Assembly: GCF_030463535.1 (NCBI RefSeq)
Contig: NC_132896.1
Location: 19,325,709 to 19,389,708 of the forward strand
Length of the DNA: 64,000 nucleotides
Direction: 5' to 3'
DNA from: Salminus brasiliensis
Taxonomy: Eukaryota; Chordata; Actinopteri; Characiformes; Bryconidae
A program made the translations under genes and the position numbers. Shown here in pieces: positions 36,909-49,900 of this stretch; position 1 is the first letter of the stretch; the number at the start of each line of letters is the position of its first letter. Under the pieces are notes generated by a model. It saw nothing but the letters and a program-made list of their open reading frames with translations, did not search any database and was not told the origin of the DNA.

Positions 36909-36950
<42 letters not shown>

Positions 36951-38138
36951 GACAACTTATTTTGCGTTATAAAAACGGGTTTTAATTAGCAATCCTATGT
37001 GGAATGCACTTCACAGCACTTCACAAAAATACAGGGAGACAGAAAGCGTATGAATAAAGCAGAAGACCAAAGATAAAAAAAAAAAAGGAGAGAAAAGCAT
37101 ACAAACAAAAAAGCGACTTTAAATGGTGACAATGGAGGAAGATCTTAGTCTGTATGATTTTTTTGAGGATGTAAAATTCCAGCTTATATAAAAACCTACT
37201 GTATTTTTGTGTTGCTGTTGGGTTTTTTGTTGTTGTTTTTTTTTTTTTTTAGGAATAAATATCCTCCTGCCCTGCCTATCCCATTCAGCCCAACAGAGCT
37301 GTAACTCTTCCAGTCTGCATAATTCATTAGTAACTTATGAACTTCTGCAGCCTATCAGCAGCACTGTGAGGGGTCACATGTTTAGAGAGAGCCGACCTGT
37401 TGAGCGATCAGATATATCAGACTTGAACTTTGCATCAGTAGCTTGTTGTACTGTGAGGGGTGGCGCATGTGGCGGAAACAACTAGTGGACGATGCTGCTT
37501 TTTTTTTCTCGGGGAAAACGCGCTCGTTGGGTTAAGAGCTCTTCCCTGAGGTTATTATTTTCTGGGATATGGAAACAGTGGAGTAAAACAGTGCATCGAC
37601 ATGCCCATGACGACAGAAATGTCTTCAACATCCCTGATCCCTTCATAACAGGTAAGTCAGGAGCGGTTGGTTTCATTTGATCCACTAATGGATTAAGAAG
37701 CTCTTTTACACCCGTATCAAATAGGGCGTAGCATACAAGGCTAGCATTCTGTAAAACACAATGGAGAAACACCACTGCTTTTATGAAATATTATATTTGT
37801 TGAAAAGAATCACTTATTCTTGTTGTAATAAACTATTTATAACAGTATTGGAGAACTACGTGTATGTAATCCAGTAGTAATAAAGAGTGATATGTGCCCT
37901 GGTTTCAACAACTGCTGAAAAGAGGAAGAATACAGAGTTTGAAGAAAACAAGGAAGAGGCACTTCTTGTGAGAAAGCATGCAGATTTAAGAGATTTGACC
38001 AACTCCTAAGAGACCAAACTGTCTTATCTTTTTCTGTCATCAACAAATTCAGGCACAATTATGTCTGTCTCCTGTATAGGAATTTTGAAGAGGACACTTT
38101 CTTGGCTGTGTGAACATTATTCAGTGTTTATCTAAGCC
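36320..38138. other. septin6 / sowahd head-to-head interval
   Basis: This 1.8-kb interval separates the divergent septin6 and sowahd starts. It contains an ACA/ATA microsatellite (36888-36950). A possible 5' non-coding exon of sowahd lies around 37480-37650, ending in CAG/gtaagt at about 37650. A matching acceptor, tgtatag, lies near 38080, about 60 bp before the sowahd ATG. Confidence 0.5.
36888..36950. repeat. (ACA)n(ATA)n microsatellite
   Basis: About eight ACA units followed by about 13 ATA units between the divergent septin6 and sowahd genes. Confidence 0.95.
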
Positions 38139-39158
38139 ATGGAGGACAACCCAGACAGCACAAGCAGTATTCATTACAGCATCAGCCGTGCGCTGTCAAA
38201 GAGCAGCTCTATCAGCTCTGAAAGAAGACCAGACTCTCAGACAGATGGATGTGAAGTCCCTTCAGGAAGCCAGAAATTCAGCGAGAGGAAAATCTCCAAC
38301 CTTAGTTTAAGTGAAGGGAGCATGACTCGCACACGCAGGTCCAGACTGCAAAAGCAGCTGGAGCTGCAAGGAGCAGCAGAAGCGCAGGAGAAGGGCTCTC
38401 TCACCCCAGCCATGCGGAAAAAGTACCTGCAGGAACTGTTTTTGAACCACAAGTCGCACACGGGACTGTCCAGTATACTGTCCATCAAAAGTGCGAGCCT
38501 GTGGTCAAGGGATGGAGAGGATGCTGGAGTGTACAGCTTGGAGGACCCTGGCAGTGGAGCATTCTGGGCTTTGGACCCCCTGGAGCATGCATGGATGCTG
38601 TCTGTGGTGGACGGCAACTATGACACCATGGTGGACTTCCTCACAGAGGACCCCAGTTTACTGACTAGGAAGGACTTTGTAAGCGGCTACACGGCCCTCC
38701 ACTGGCTGGCCAAGAATGGGAAACACGAGACGTTGATAAGGCTTCTGAGACGTGCTGAAAAAGAAGGTTCCCCGGTGAACGTGAACTTGAAGGGTAGCGG
38801 GGGTCAAACGGCCCTTCACGTGGCGGCCATGCACAACCAGTACATGGTGGTGAAGATACTGGTGGGGGCATTCGGTGCAAACATTGATGCCATGGACTAC
38901 AGTGGGAAGAGGGCCTGGCAGTATCTCAGGGACAGTGCACCACCAGAGATGAAAGAACTCCTTGGTGCTTGGGATGAGGAACACAGGTATTGGCAACTGA
39001 ACGTAAATAACAATTGTGCAGGTTCTGAAGTGTACACAGCACAGGAATCACCAAAGGACACTGATGAGGTGGACTCTTTCAACAGGAGAACTGGCAGGTG
39101 GCCATTTGGGTCATTTAGAAAGTTGCTTTCCCCTTTTTTCTCCGGAGGCAAGAAATGA
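38139..39158 (+). CDS. sowahd: Sosondowah ankyrin-repeat family member D (ANKRD58)
   Basis: A single uninterrupted open frame of 339 residues, matching the intronless coding region of mammalian SOWAHD. Its molecular function is not established. The N-terminal 140 residues are polar and Ser-rich with a basic, Gln-rich stretch (62-100). The family core starts at DPLEHAWMLSVVDGNYD (146-162). Two ankyrin repeats follow: GYTALHWLAKNGKHE (183-197) and GQTALHVAAMHNQYMV (222-237), then GANIDAMDYSGKRAW. The C-terminus is basic (FSGGKK). The ATG at 38139 is in a good context (GCCATGG). A different-frame ORF starting at 38110 is a shadow. The position between septin6 and rpl39 agrees with human Xq24, which supports family member D over A-C. 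Confidence 0.9.
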   Translation: MEDNPDSTSSIHYSISRALSKSSSISSERRPDSQTDGCEVPSGSQKFSERKISNLSLSEGSMTRTRRSRLQKQLELQGAAEAQEKGSLTPAMRKKYLQELFLNHKSHTGLSSILSIKSASLWSRDGEDAGVYSLEDPGSGAFWALDPLEHAWMLSVVDGNYDTMVDFLTEDPSLLTRKDFVSGYTALHWLAKNGKHETLIRLLRRAEKEGSPVNVNLKGSGGQTALHVAAMHNQYMVVKILVGAFGANIDAMDYSGKRAWQYLRDSAPPEMKELLGAWDEEHRYWQLNVNNNCAGSEVYTAQESPKDTDEVDSFNRRTGRWPFGSFRKLLSPFFSGGKK

Positions 39159-39596
39159 AATATGACTATGAAGAAGTTCTATGGCAGGACTGCCCAATCC
39201 TGGTAATGTAGAGTTTAGATCCAACACAGCTGACTCTTATATTCAGATGACCCTGAGGCCACCATTGACCTGGATCAGGTGTTTTAGGTGTGTTAGATTA
39301 AGGTGGGAGATAAAGGCTGTGTTTGAAATGGAAGGTAGCTGCCTTGATGCCTTATTGTCTATTGTCTATTGTTTCATAAGTCAGTACGACAGCATTTATT
39401 ACATTTCAGACACAGGGTGGTAGATCTCCATGATCAGGATTGGGCACCCATGTTCTACGGGTACCAAATAACTTAAAAAATCCTATAAAGCCTTGTTCAT
39501 GTTCTAGTATTCATGGATGAATGACAACCTCATGTATTTGTTTTGTACTTTATCTCATTGAGTTGAACCAAGTGGCTTTCCAAAACAGAATGTAAC

Positions 39597-39790
39597 ATAC
39601 ACTATATGTCCAAATGTTTGTAGACACCTGCTCCTCTAGAGTTGCTATTGAAATCAAGGGTAATAATAGGGAGTTTGCTTTCCTTTTGCTGCAGTAACAG
39701 CCTCTACTGCCCCCCAAAGCCCTTACATTAGGAGCATTGGAGCACTGCTGTAAGGTGTTCATCACATTAACTATTACTATGCTGTCTACA
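39597..39790. mobile_element. Half of a Tc1-derived MITE
   Basis: It begins ACACTATATGTCCAAATG, the inverted form of the right end of the element at 29860-30303. It continues with matching internal phrases such as ATTGAAATCAAGGGTA and AGGAGCATTGGAGCA. The opposite end is missing. Confidence 0.6.
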
Positions 39791-39849
39791 ATGTGTAGAA
39801 TATACATTTGCTAAAGAACAAAGAAACAGTAATACAGTAACTGCAGATA

Positions 39850-40252
39850 CACACCAATCAGCCACAACATTAAACACACTGACAGGTAAAGTTAATTCTG
39901 GTACCTGTCAACGAACAGGAAATATATTAGGTAGCAGGTGAACAGTTGGTTCTTGAAGTTGATGTTTCAGAAGCATGTAAAATGGGCAAGCAGAAGGACC
40001 TGAGCCACTTTAAAAATGGTTTATGATTGTGGGTTGAATTGACCTCCAAATTCCCCAGATTTAAATCCAAGTAAGCATCTCTGGGAAGTCCTATCTATGA
40101 AGGCCCTACTTCACAACTTGCAGGACGTAAAGAATCTGTTGCTGTCCAACACCTTCATAGATCTTTTGGAACCCATACCTCAACAAGTCAGCTGTTTAGG
40201 CAGTACTGACAATATTAGGCAGCTGGTATTAATGTTTTTGCTGATCTGTGTT
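39850..40252 (+). mobile_element. Internally deleted Tc1-like element
   Basis: Imperfect inverted ends CACACCAATCAGCCACAACA (left) and AATGTTTTTGCTGATCTGTG (right) flank about 400 bp, against about 1.6 kb for autonomous relatives. Inside are remnants of the transposase gene: the start region near ATGGGCAAGC, then a jump to the part around CCTCCAAATTCCCCAGAT that once encoded the third catalytic segment. No usable frame remains. Confidence 0.7.
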
Positions 40253-40544
40253 TATATATAATACACATAACCCAGTTCATTTCACAGTTCTTTCCTTGAA
40301 TCTTATTAAAGAGCCACCGAACAAATTGTAAGAACGCTCACGTTCCTTTTGAATGCCTCTCATCTGAAAGTAGATGTTGGATGAACCCCACATATTTACA
40401 CAATTTTTGAAGATTATATTAGGTATTTGCTTTCTTCTGTAAAAGCAAGCTTTCCCCATTGGTGAACTCCTTTTGAAACTCCAACATGCTGTAGGAGGGT
40501 GGCTTTTCTTTTTGAATCATGGTTCCTCCATTCTTTTAGCGCAG

Positions 40545-40690
40545 GGGTGCTCAATCCTGGTCCTGGACATCTACTACTGTGGGGAGTTCCTATCCAACAC
40601 ACCTGGCTCTAATGTTCACACACCTTTGAAAGCTTCATTACCTGCACCAAGTGTTTCAGATTAAGGTGGGAGCTAAATTCTACATTGTGG
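40545..40690. repeat. Palindromic interspersed repeat
   Basis: It starts AGGGGTGCTCAATCCTGGTC and ends with GGAGTTGGGCACCCC, so the two ends are inverted versions of each other. A related copy with CTGCCCAATCCTGG and GATTGGGCACCC lies at 39185-39450, just past the sowahd stop. Confidence 0.55.
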
Positions 40691-41395
40691 AGTTGGGCAC
40701 CCCAGTTTTTGGAAGCTTTCTTAACTACCATCTTCACTGAATGCTGAACAGTCTGAATCTGCATTTCTGTAAAGTTGCCCTGTGGTAACAGTTAAGTAAA
40801 ATCTTTTGCCAAGTTAAAGATCTCCAAATTAGGTTTATAAAAGGGAAAACGTATAAAAACCATAGCTAGGTCCAACATGGTTTCCTATTTAACATCAAAT
40901 GTTTAGTGCACTGTAACAAGCCCACAACACACCATAATATTGTGCAAACAATGTACACTAGACAGATGAAATACTCAATCCGTTACATTTAACATTTACA
41001 TGAAGCTTCTCTGAGAAAGACACACAATGACGTGCCAAAATAGTCCACTACCTTGTTGAATTCTGTTCCCTAGAATAGTGCTCTATATAGTTCTCTGAAT
41101 TTTCCTATGTACGAGACAGCAAATCAGGCACAGTTCCACACATTTGTCCTCATTCTTACTCACCCAATATATCCATTACCTGATACTAGACTACTGTCTT
41201 GCACAATTATTACAAACATTCTTCGTCAATTACCGCAGTACTAGAACTAAAGGTAGCATAATTATCTCGATCACCTAGAGGGTTTAGGGCTTTAGAAGAC
41301 TTTAACCAGATGGAAGCACATGCAGAAACCCCACATTCAATAAGAGAGAGAGAGAGAGGGCAGAAGGTCAACGTTTCTGGGTTGTTGCCAAATCA

Positions 41396-41401
41396 TTTAT
41401 T
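41396..41401 (-). terminator. rpl39 polyadenylation signal
   Basis: AATAAA on the minus strand about 150 bp after the rpl39 stop codon, a normal distance for a ribosomal protein gene. Confidence 0.65.
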
Positions 41402-41552
41402 GTTTCCCCAAGAACTTTTCCAGAGTATCTGTACAAAACAGAGAGTCCACTGTTCCACGTAACATGGCTTCTCTCCTGGTCTGGTCCTGGTCTGAGTTGG
41501 TGCTGCTGGCAGGATGAAGATGCAGGCAAAGCAGAAGAGGTGAGCAGTGGAC

Positions 41553-43144
<1,592 letters not shown>

Positions 43145-43181
43145 TTTGACACACAGTCCTTTCACCACAATGGCGGTGGTT

Positions 43182-43191
43182 GAAGAGGAAG
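43182..43191 (-). promoter_or_regulatory. Putative 5'TOP transcription start of rpl39
   Basis: The minus strand reads CTTCCTCTTC about 40 bp upstream of the rpl39 ATG, the pyrimidine tract expected at the start of ribosomal protein mRNAs. The exact cap site is inferred. Confidence 0.5.
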
Positions 43192-43699
43192 AACCAGAGG
43201 CAACAGAGAAGCTGTATATCCGCGTTACGGGGCGGGTCACTGAACACTTCCCCGCCTCAACAACAGCGACCCCCAGCGGATCCAAGAAACACCGAAGCTC
43301 TGCGATAAAACGGTCCAAGAATATTTAAGCAGAAAATCAACCCAGATTTCCCCAGAATTCAATTTAAGACACACAGAAAGCCATTTATGTGTTTTGATGT
43401 GAAATCATGCATTATAGAGAAAATGACTGACATTGATTTATTCACAGTGGTGGTGATAGGAACTAGGGGTCCTGATGTCTACAGGGAAATTGTAGACATT
43501 ATGTTGTTATAAGATTTGTATTTTTCATCTTATACTCAATTTTTTTTTATTGGATGCACGGTTTCTGCGTAGCAGTGGATTTTTGCTGATTTATAAATGA
43601 ATAAGATGCATGAATGAATGAAAGTGACTACACTAAACACACTGGTAACGCCCAACCAACCACATGGGGTACCAGAGCAACCACTTGGTAACACCTGAA

Positions 43700-44755
43700 A
43701 GGGAACACTTAAACAACACAATATAACTCCAAGTAAATCAAACTTCTGTGAAATCAAACTGTCCACTTAGGAAGCAACACTGATTGACAATCAATTTCAC
43801 ATGCTGTTGTGCAAATGGAATAGACAACAGGTGGAAATTATTGGCAATTAGCAAGACACACTCAAAGGAGTGGTTCTGCAGGTGGGGACCACAGACCACT
43901 TCTCAGTACCTATGCTTTCTGGCTGATGTTTTGATCACTTTTGAATGTTGGTGGTGCTTTCACACTCGTGGTAGCATGAGACGGACTCTACAACCCACAC
44001 AAGTGGCTCAGGTAGTGCAGCTCATCCAGGATGGCACATCAATCCAAGCTGTGGCAAGAAGGTTTGCTGTGTCTGTCAGTGTAGTGTCCAGAGGCTGGAG
44101 GCGCTACCAGGAGACAGGCCAGTACACCAGGAGACGTGGAGGAGGCCGTAGGAGGGCAACAACCCAGCAGCAGGACCGCTACCTCCGCCTTTGTGCAAGG
44201 AGGAACAGGAGGAGCACTGCCAGAGCCCTGCAAAATGACCTCCGGCAGGCCACAAATGTGCATGTGTCTGCACAACTGGTTAGAAACCGACTCCATGAGG
44301 ATGGTATGAGGGCCCGATGTCCACATCTGGGAAATAATGTCTCGCTCCATCCACCAACGTCACGTTGCACCACAGACTGTCCAGGAGTTGGCGGATGCTT
44401 TAGTCCAGGTCTGGGAGGAGATCCCTCAGGAGACCATCCGCCACCTCATCAGGAGCATGCCCAGGCGTTGTAGGCACATGGAGGCCACACACAACACTGA
44501 GCCTCATTTTGACTTGTTTTAAGGACATTACGTCAAAGTTGGATCAGCCTGTAGTGTGTTTTTCCACTTTAATTTTGTGTGTGACTCCAAATCCAGGCCT
44601 CCATTGGTTAATAAATTTGATTTCCATTGATTTATGTGTGATTTTGTTGTCAGCACATTCAACTTTGTACAGAACAAAGTATTCAATGAGAATATTTAAT
44701 TCATTTAGATCTAGGATGTGTTATTTGAGTGTTCCCTTTATTTTTTGAGCAGTGT
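43700..44755 (+). mobile_element. Tc1-like element with catalytic core deleted
   Basis: The right end carries GTTCCCTTTATTTTTTGAGC; the matching left end is truncated and starts at GGGAACACTTAAAC. Flanks on both sides contain AGCAACCAC-type units, so it inserted in (or near) a minisatellite. The transposase start and end are present but the middle is gone, so it cannot move by itself. Total size is about 1.06 kb. Confidence 0.8.
43976..44473 (+). pseudogene. Tc1 transposase fragment (DNA-binding part only)
   Basis: The ATG at 43976 begins [16 protein letters not shown]. It continues through the paired helix-turn-helix region (about residues 1-115) to [13 protein letters not shown]. Then an internal deletion joins it, out of frame, to the transposase C-terminus. 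That C-terminus ([20 protein letters not shown]) is readable in the frame of 44337-44522. All of the DDE catalytic region is lost, and the tail after residue about 120 is frameshifted. Confidence 0.8.
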
Positions 44756-46179
44756 GTATATAGCAACCACCTAGGAATTTCATAGCACCCATAACCACCA
44801 AAAAGTAACATCATTGCTACTTCCTGGCAGTGGAAACCACTTAAACTGCACAACCATCCTTCAGGAATTGCACTTTTCTTAATTTTATTTAGTATCCAAT
44901 ACCACAAGTAAACCTACATACATCTTCTGAGCTTTTTTTAATATAATGTCAGCTTTAATCAAATGGAAGTAAGTCCCCCAAATATGTTTTGGAAATAAGA
45001 TGTTTAGTAATTGAACAAGAAACGTGTGAAATTTGACTATCACTCTTTGTCTGCCCGAATGAATACACTGAGCAAAACAACTAACCTGCTAACTAACTAC
45101 TCCCCAGACACTGCAGTTAGGGCTGCCTACCATTCAAAGCATGTGCTCACTATTATGTTTGTGTTTCATGCAGGGATGGGTTAAAAGCAGGAGTCAAATT
45201 CCTGTTTGTTAAACAATGGCGATTGAGTGGCTCTTCCTCTTCTTCAGAGTTTTTATTTTTTACATCATATTAAACAGACCTATTCTTTTTAAAGCTTTTT
45301 GGTACTGTTTAAAAACACTGTTGAGAGAAAATATTTTTAGAAATTGATGTGTTTTGTGTTGTTTACACCAGTTGAGAGGCATGTCCCAAATGTTTTCAGT
45401 TATCTAGATTATTGAATTTTGTTTTAACGTGGTTATTTAAATAAGTTTCAAATACATAATTTGTTATCAACAACAAAAAATAGTTTGAACTGATAAAGCC
45501 CCACAAAAGATCAGGGAAGTACACCTTCCCTCTTGACCATGTAAGTTTTATTTATCACTACACACTGTTAATGGTGGCAGAGCACATGACAATGGCTACA
45601 GTCTTCTACTGTTTACTGTCTACTAGGAATTACAGCAATGTTTTTGAGCAGGGGTGCCACCGTATCTCCAAAATTGACTGTGACGGACAAGACAACTGGG
45701 CACTACACAAGTCCCAAGTCCCTTTCCATTACCATGGACAGTGTTGTGTATTTGAACACTGCAGGGTTCAATGGTTTAACAGATAGCAAACCTTCCTGAT
45801 ATCTCTGAAGAATGTCAAGTTCTATCTCCGTTAATCAGCAGCAGCAGGAAATTCTGCCACTGATGTTGAATATATTTCACAGTGTGACAGTGTGTAAGTG
45901 CACAGCAGTAAAACATTTAACTGGATTAACTAACTAATGGAGACGGTCACACAAGTTCCACTGTGTGAGAAACGCCACACCATAAGCTGAAATGCAGATT
46001 TTGATTGGTTCACACACTTTTTGCCTCCAAGTTATCACTGCTATGTGCAGTTTATAGATTAGCTAAAAGTGGTGGGTTTGATGGCCACTCGCCCCCATGG
46101 TTCCGGCAGACATGGGTTCGAGATGGCCAAAATGTTTGCAACAAACTAATCTGGAGAAGCCTTCTCCGTTGGGTAAAGC

Positions 46180-46185
46180 TTTATT
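46180..46185 (-). terminator. upf3b polyadenylation signal
   Basis: AATAAA on the minus strand about 745 bp after the upf3b stop, making 46.17-46.93 kb the likely 3'UTR. Confidence 0.55.
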
Positions 46186-46928
46186 GCAAAAATAGGGAAG
46201 GCCACTCACAAATTTAATAAGATTTCCAAACAAGCATCAAAAACAAAAAAACAAAAAAAACTGACAGTGGCAAAGGCATGTCACCAAATCACACCTTAGG
46301 TGCATGGCTCACATTCCATGTACGAATTAAAGGTTAGTTTGGAAGAAGAGGGGGAGGAAAAAAAAACAAACAAAAAAAAAAAACAACACCACCACTCCTT
46401 AAATCATCCAAACAAATTCTACATCTGTGATGTACGAATATACGGATTATGTAACCTGTGAACTGAGCGAACAGCAAAACACTTCAGAAAAAAGAAACTT
46501 GACAAAGACTACTTTCTAGAACTACTGTTGGAGCGTGGGGAAATTAATCGAACCGGGGTAGAAGCCTTGCATACCAGAAAAGCTGAACAGCTGTGAAGTA
46601 CAATAAGTTTGGCTGTGTACCAAGAGTAAGGTCACTTTTGAGTCCTCATGATCCAGTCACTTTGGCTTCTCTTGCTATGCCCCACTGCTCAACTCTAGCA
46701 TCAGTCAGGGAGTGAGAGCTTGCCCTCGTCTTTCTTATAAACTGAAATGAAAGAGGGCTAATTTAGGCACTGTAGGGTGACAGGGTTTTACTTCTGTCTC
46801 TCTGACAGAGAGCTTGAGAAGGACAAGAACATCTTGCTTTGACAGCACCACAGTTTTCAGGCGCTGATTTACCCTGGATTTACCAGAATTCCTCCTCAAT
46901 TGTGTCATGCTGAAATTTCGGCCTTTCC

Positions 46929-49900
46929 TCACTCCTCCCCCTTCTGTGTATTCTTGGAGTCCCGTTCGGTCTTCTTATCCCCGGCCTGGCCATCTCCTGT
47001 TCCTCCTCTGTTGCGGCTCCTCGCGCCTGGCTGGTACAGCTGAATGGCAGGTCGATCCTGGAGCAAAATGAAAAGTACTTATCATGGAAGAGTATACAGC
47101 TGATGAATAAACTTCATACTGTTGAAGTAAATTCTCAGGTATCTGAGTGGTGCAAAACTAAACTGGTATTGTCTATGATACACAGTTACCAATGATTAGG
47201 CAGGTTTGTGGCTGTTGTTTCCATTAAAAATACTCCCTTTTGAAGGGAGCACTTGCAGCAAGTGCACACATGCTTTACAAACTACATACTGGTTGTTTAC
47301 AATTATTAAGAAAAAGAGTATACCTTATTTCTTAAACGATCCTTTTTAACATTTTCTTCCCTTTTACCATCTTTAGAGGACCTCTCAGACTTTTCAGGTT
47401 GAGTGTGACCAGAGGAGTCCCCAGTATTCTCATTCTTTCTCTTTTCCCAAACACGCTCTTTTTCCTTTTTCCCCTCCTCTTCTCTCTTTTTGTAGGTGTT
47501 TTCTCCATCATGTCGCTCCCTCCTCCTCCGACGCTCTTCATCCTGTCTCTTGATTCGGTCCTTCTCTTTTTGACGACGTTCCCTCTCTCGATCTCTCTCT
47601 CTGTCAGCATCACGATCCCTGTGCTCCTTACGTCCGTCCTCATCTAATCTGTATTACGTGTTGAGGAAATAGGAGTGATTAAATGAAAACTTGCCAATGT
47701 GCTTCTTCATTAAGAATGGACTTAAGGACTAACAATAAAAATAATGCTGGACCTTTAAGATCTGAACCATGTTCCTTGCTTGAGGCTTAGACAACTACAA
47801 CTACAAACAAACAGAATTAGTGCTCACTTTCTTGTCTTATCCTCTCTGTGTTCACCATTTTGACGTTTCTTTGCATCCGCTCCACCTGGAGGCCTGTCGT
47901 CCTTCAGTTTTTCTCGGTCCGGCTTCTTCGGCTTATCTTTTGGCTTTTCAGTATCCCCATTCTCTGGTCTGTCTGGTTTTTTCAACAGCTAAAACAGAAA
48001 ATGACGGTTATGCGGCAACTTCTAAATGCCATACAAGTGAGGGGAACACAATCCACCATCTATTGCAGAAGTAAAGCAGTAAACCCATTAACCCGTTTTG
48101 ATACAGCATATATACCACAGTCATGTACCTTGATTTTTGGCTGGTCATCTTTAGATTGGTCCTTGTCCTTGTCAGGTATCTTTTCTGCTTTTTTAAGTTT
48201 CTCAGCCTCTTTGCGTTTCCGTCTGTCCTCCTCTCTCCACTTGCGCCGTTCTTCGTCTCGTAAACGTTTTCTCTCCAACTCTCTCCTTCTCCTCTCCTCT
48301 TTCTTTTCCTCCCTTATCCTCTGAATGAATGGAGCAAATATATGAGGGTATTACTACTAATGCATCAAAGCTGTTAAACAATACCCAAAAACTGTACAAC
48401 TGAGGAGAAGCTGAAACTCTACATTATGATTACTAATGACTTTCTAAAACGTCCTGTGATTCACACTAAAAGCAGCAAGCACCACAGTCTATTCAGCAAT
48501 GCAATCTGTGTGTTTACACCAGGACGTATTCACCTTTTTGGAGTTTTTGGAGCAATACCTGGATGATCCATTTCAAATTATCCAGCAGTTAGTTCCGCAA
48601 TGTGATTGGCCGAGAGATGTTCTAGTAGTGCCATTATTGCATGATAATGACACTCTGACCGAAGCTCTTTAAGTATTACTCCGCCACATACAGCAAAAGC
48701 AAAAGACTGCCCAAATTTATAATAATAAATTCATAAAACCTACTGGCTTTGAAAATATTTACGTTGATTTAAATTGGGAAGATGAAGCTTTTAACGACCA
48801 CTTCCACTGAAAGCTAAATGCTGGAAATTGTACGCTGTTATTCGCACGTAATACACTAAAGACACATGTGGGTTTAAAACATTACTCATCAGACAGGCTG
48901 CTAGGTAGGTAGACAGGTAGGTAGGGTACATTGTGTAGTTTGAGACACAGAATAAGATCAGCCAATCAGAGGAAGCATGATTTGCTACATCCTTTAAGGC
49001 AGAACCAATTATTAGAATACAGTCGGGTGAATACGAAAAAGTTCAGCTCCACATAAGTCAGTTCTTAATAATGAACAGCTTTGGGGGTGTGTGTAGCAGT
49101 GTGCGTAGCCATGAGATTAATAAAACCTGTAACATCGGCTAATGTTTTGGCCATTGCTTGTAACCCTGATGATTGAGAAATTATAAACACTTCCTCGACT
49201 ATTATAACTGAAGGGCAGAGTCTGATGATGTTTTAGCAGCGGGGTGACTGACAGAAGATAACTAATTTAGCTTGCGGATTGTTGATAATTAAATCATTGT
49301 TTTTCTGTCTTCTTTGTCTTAAAATCTTACAATAAATGGCAATAATGGAACTGTTGTGTGTGGAACTGTAATATCAATAATACAATATCAATAAGAGGCT
49401 TGTCCTACAACATGAGGTGACAGACCCAAATAAACAACAGACATTTATTTCATAGTCTAACTATACAACTTCTCAAACTAAGTTACACGCTCAACCCACA
49501 TGTAAATAAAAACTCTTCTGTGTGTTAAGCGGGCCACAGCATTCAGGATTTTGTCCATTGTATTCTGATTGGCTATAATATAATATATGGCTTCATTACA
49601 ATACTACTATCTACTTATAAACAGTACTAAGGTACATATTAATGTCTGCATCTTTTATGCCTGTAGTTAAATTATGTGTATAGTCTTCTGTTGTATTGTT
49701 TATTTACATATCTTAATAGATTGCACATTAGTGGAGGGTTAGCAAAGTAAGAATATTGTTGTACATTGTACTGCCTGTTGGCTGTGTGCATATGACAATA
49801 AAATCGAATAGAATCCCTGAGACATAAGAGAAAATAAATGGTCACCTGTTTGTTCTTAAGGAAGTCCAAAAGAGGAGTTGTTTTCTTGGCTGAAAAAGGA

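Larger units (their letters stand above)
39159..41395. other. sowahd-rpl39 intergenic region, repeat-rich
   Basis: The two genes converge here. The region holds the sowahd 3'UTR, two copies of a palindromic interspersed repeat (about 39185-39450 and 40545-40690), a half MITE (39597-39790) and a deleted Tc1 element (39850-40252). No further gene was found. Confidence 0.6.
43145..46179. other. rpl39-upf3b intergenic region
   Basis: This interval includes the rpl39 promoter, an AGCAACCAC-type minisatellite split by a deleted Tc1 element (43700-44755), and about 1.4 kb (44.76-46.18 kb) in which I see nothing recognisable. Short frames at 45571-45786 and 46005-46217 have no supporting similarity. 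Confidence 0.55.

Noticed and set aside
44039-44373. Minus-strand open frames of 64-103 codons
   Set aside because: They are antisense shadows of the Tc1 transposase fragment on the plus strand.
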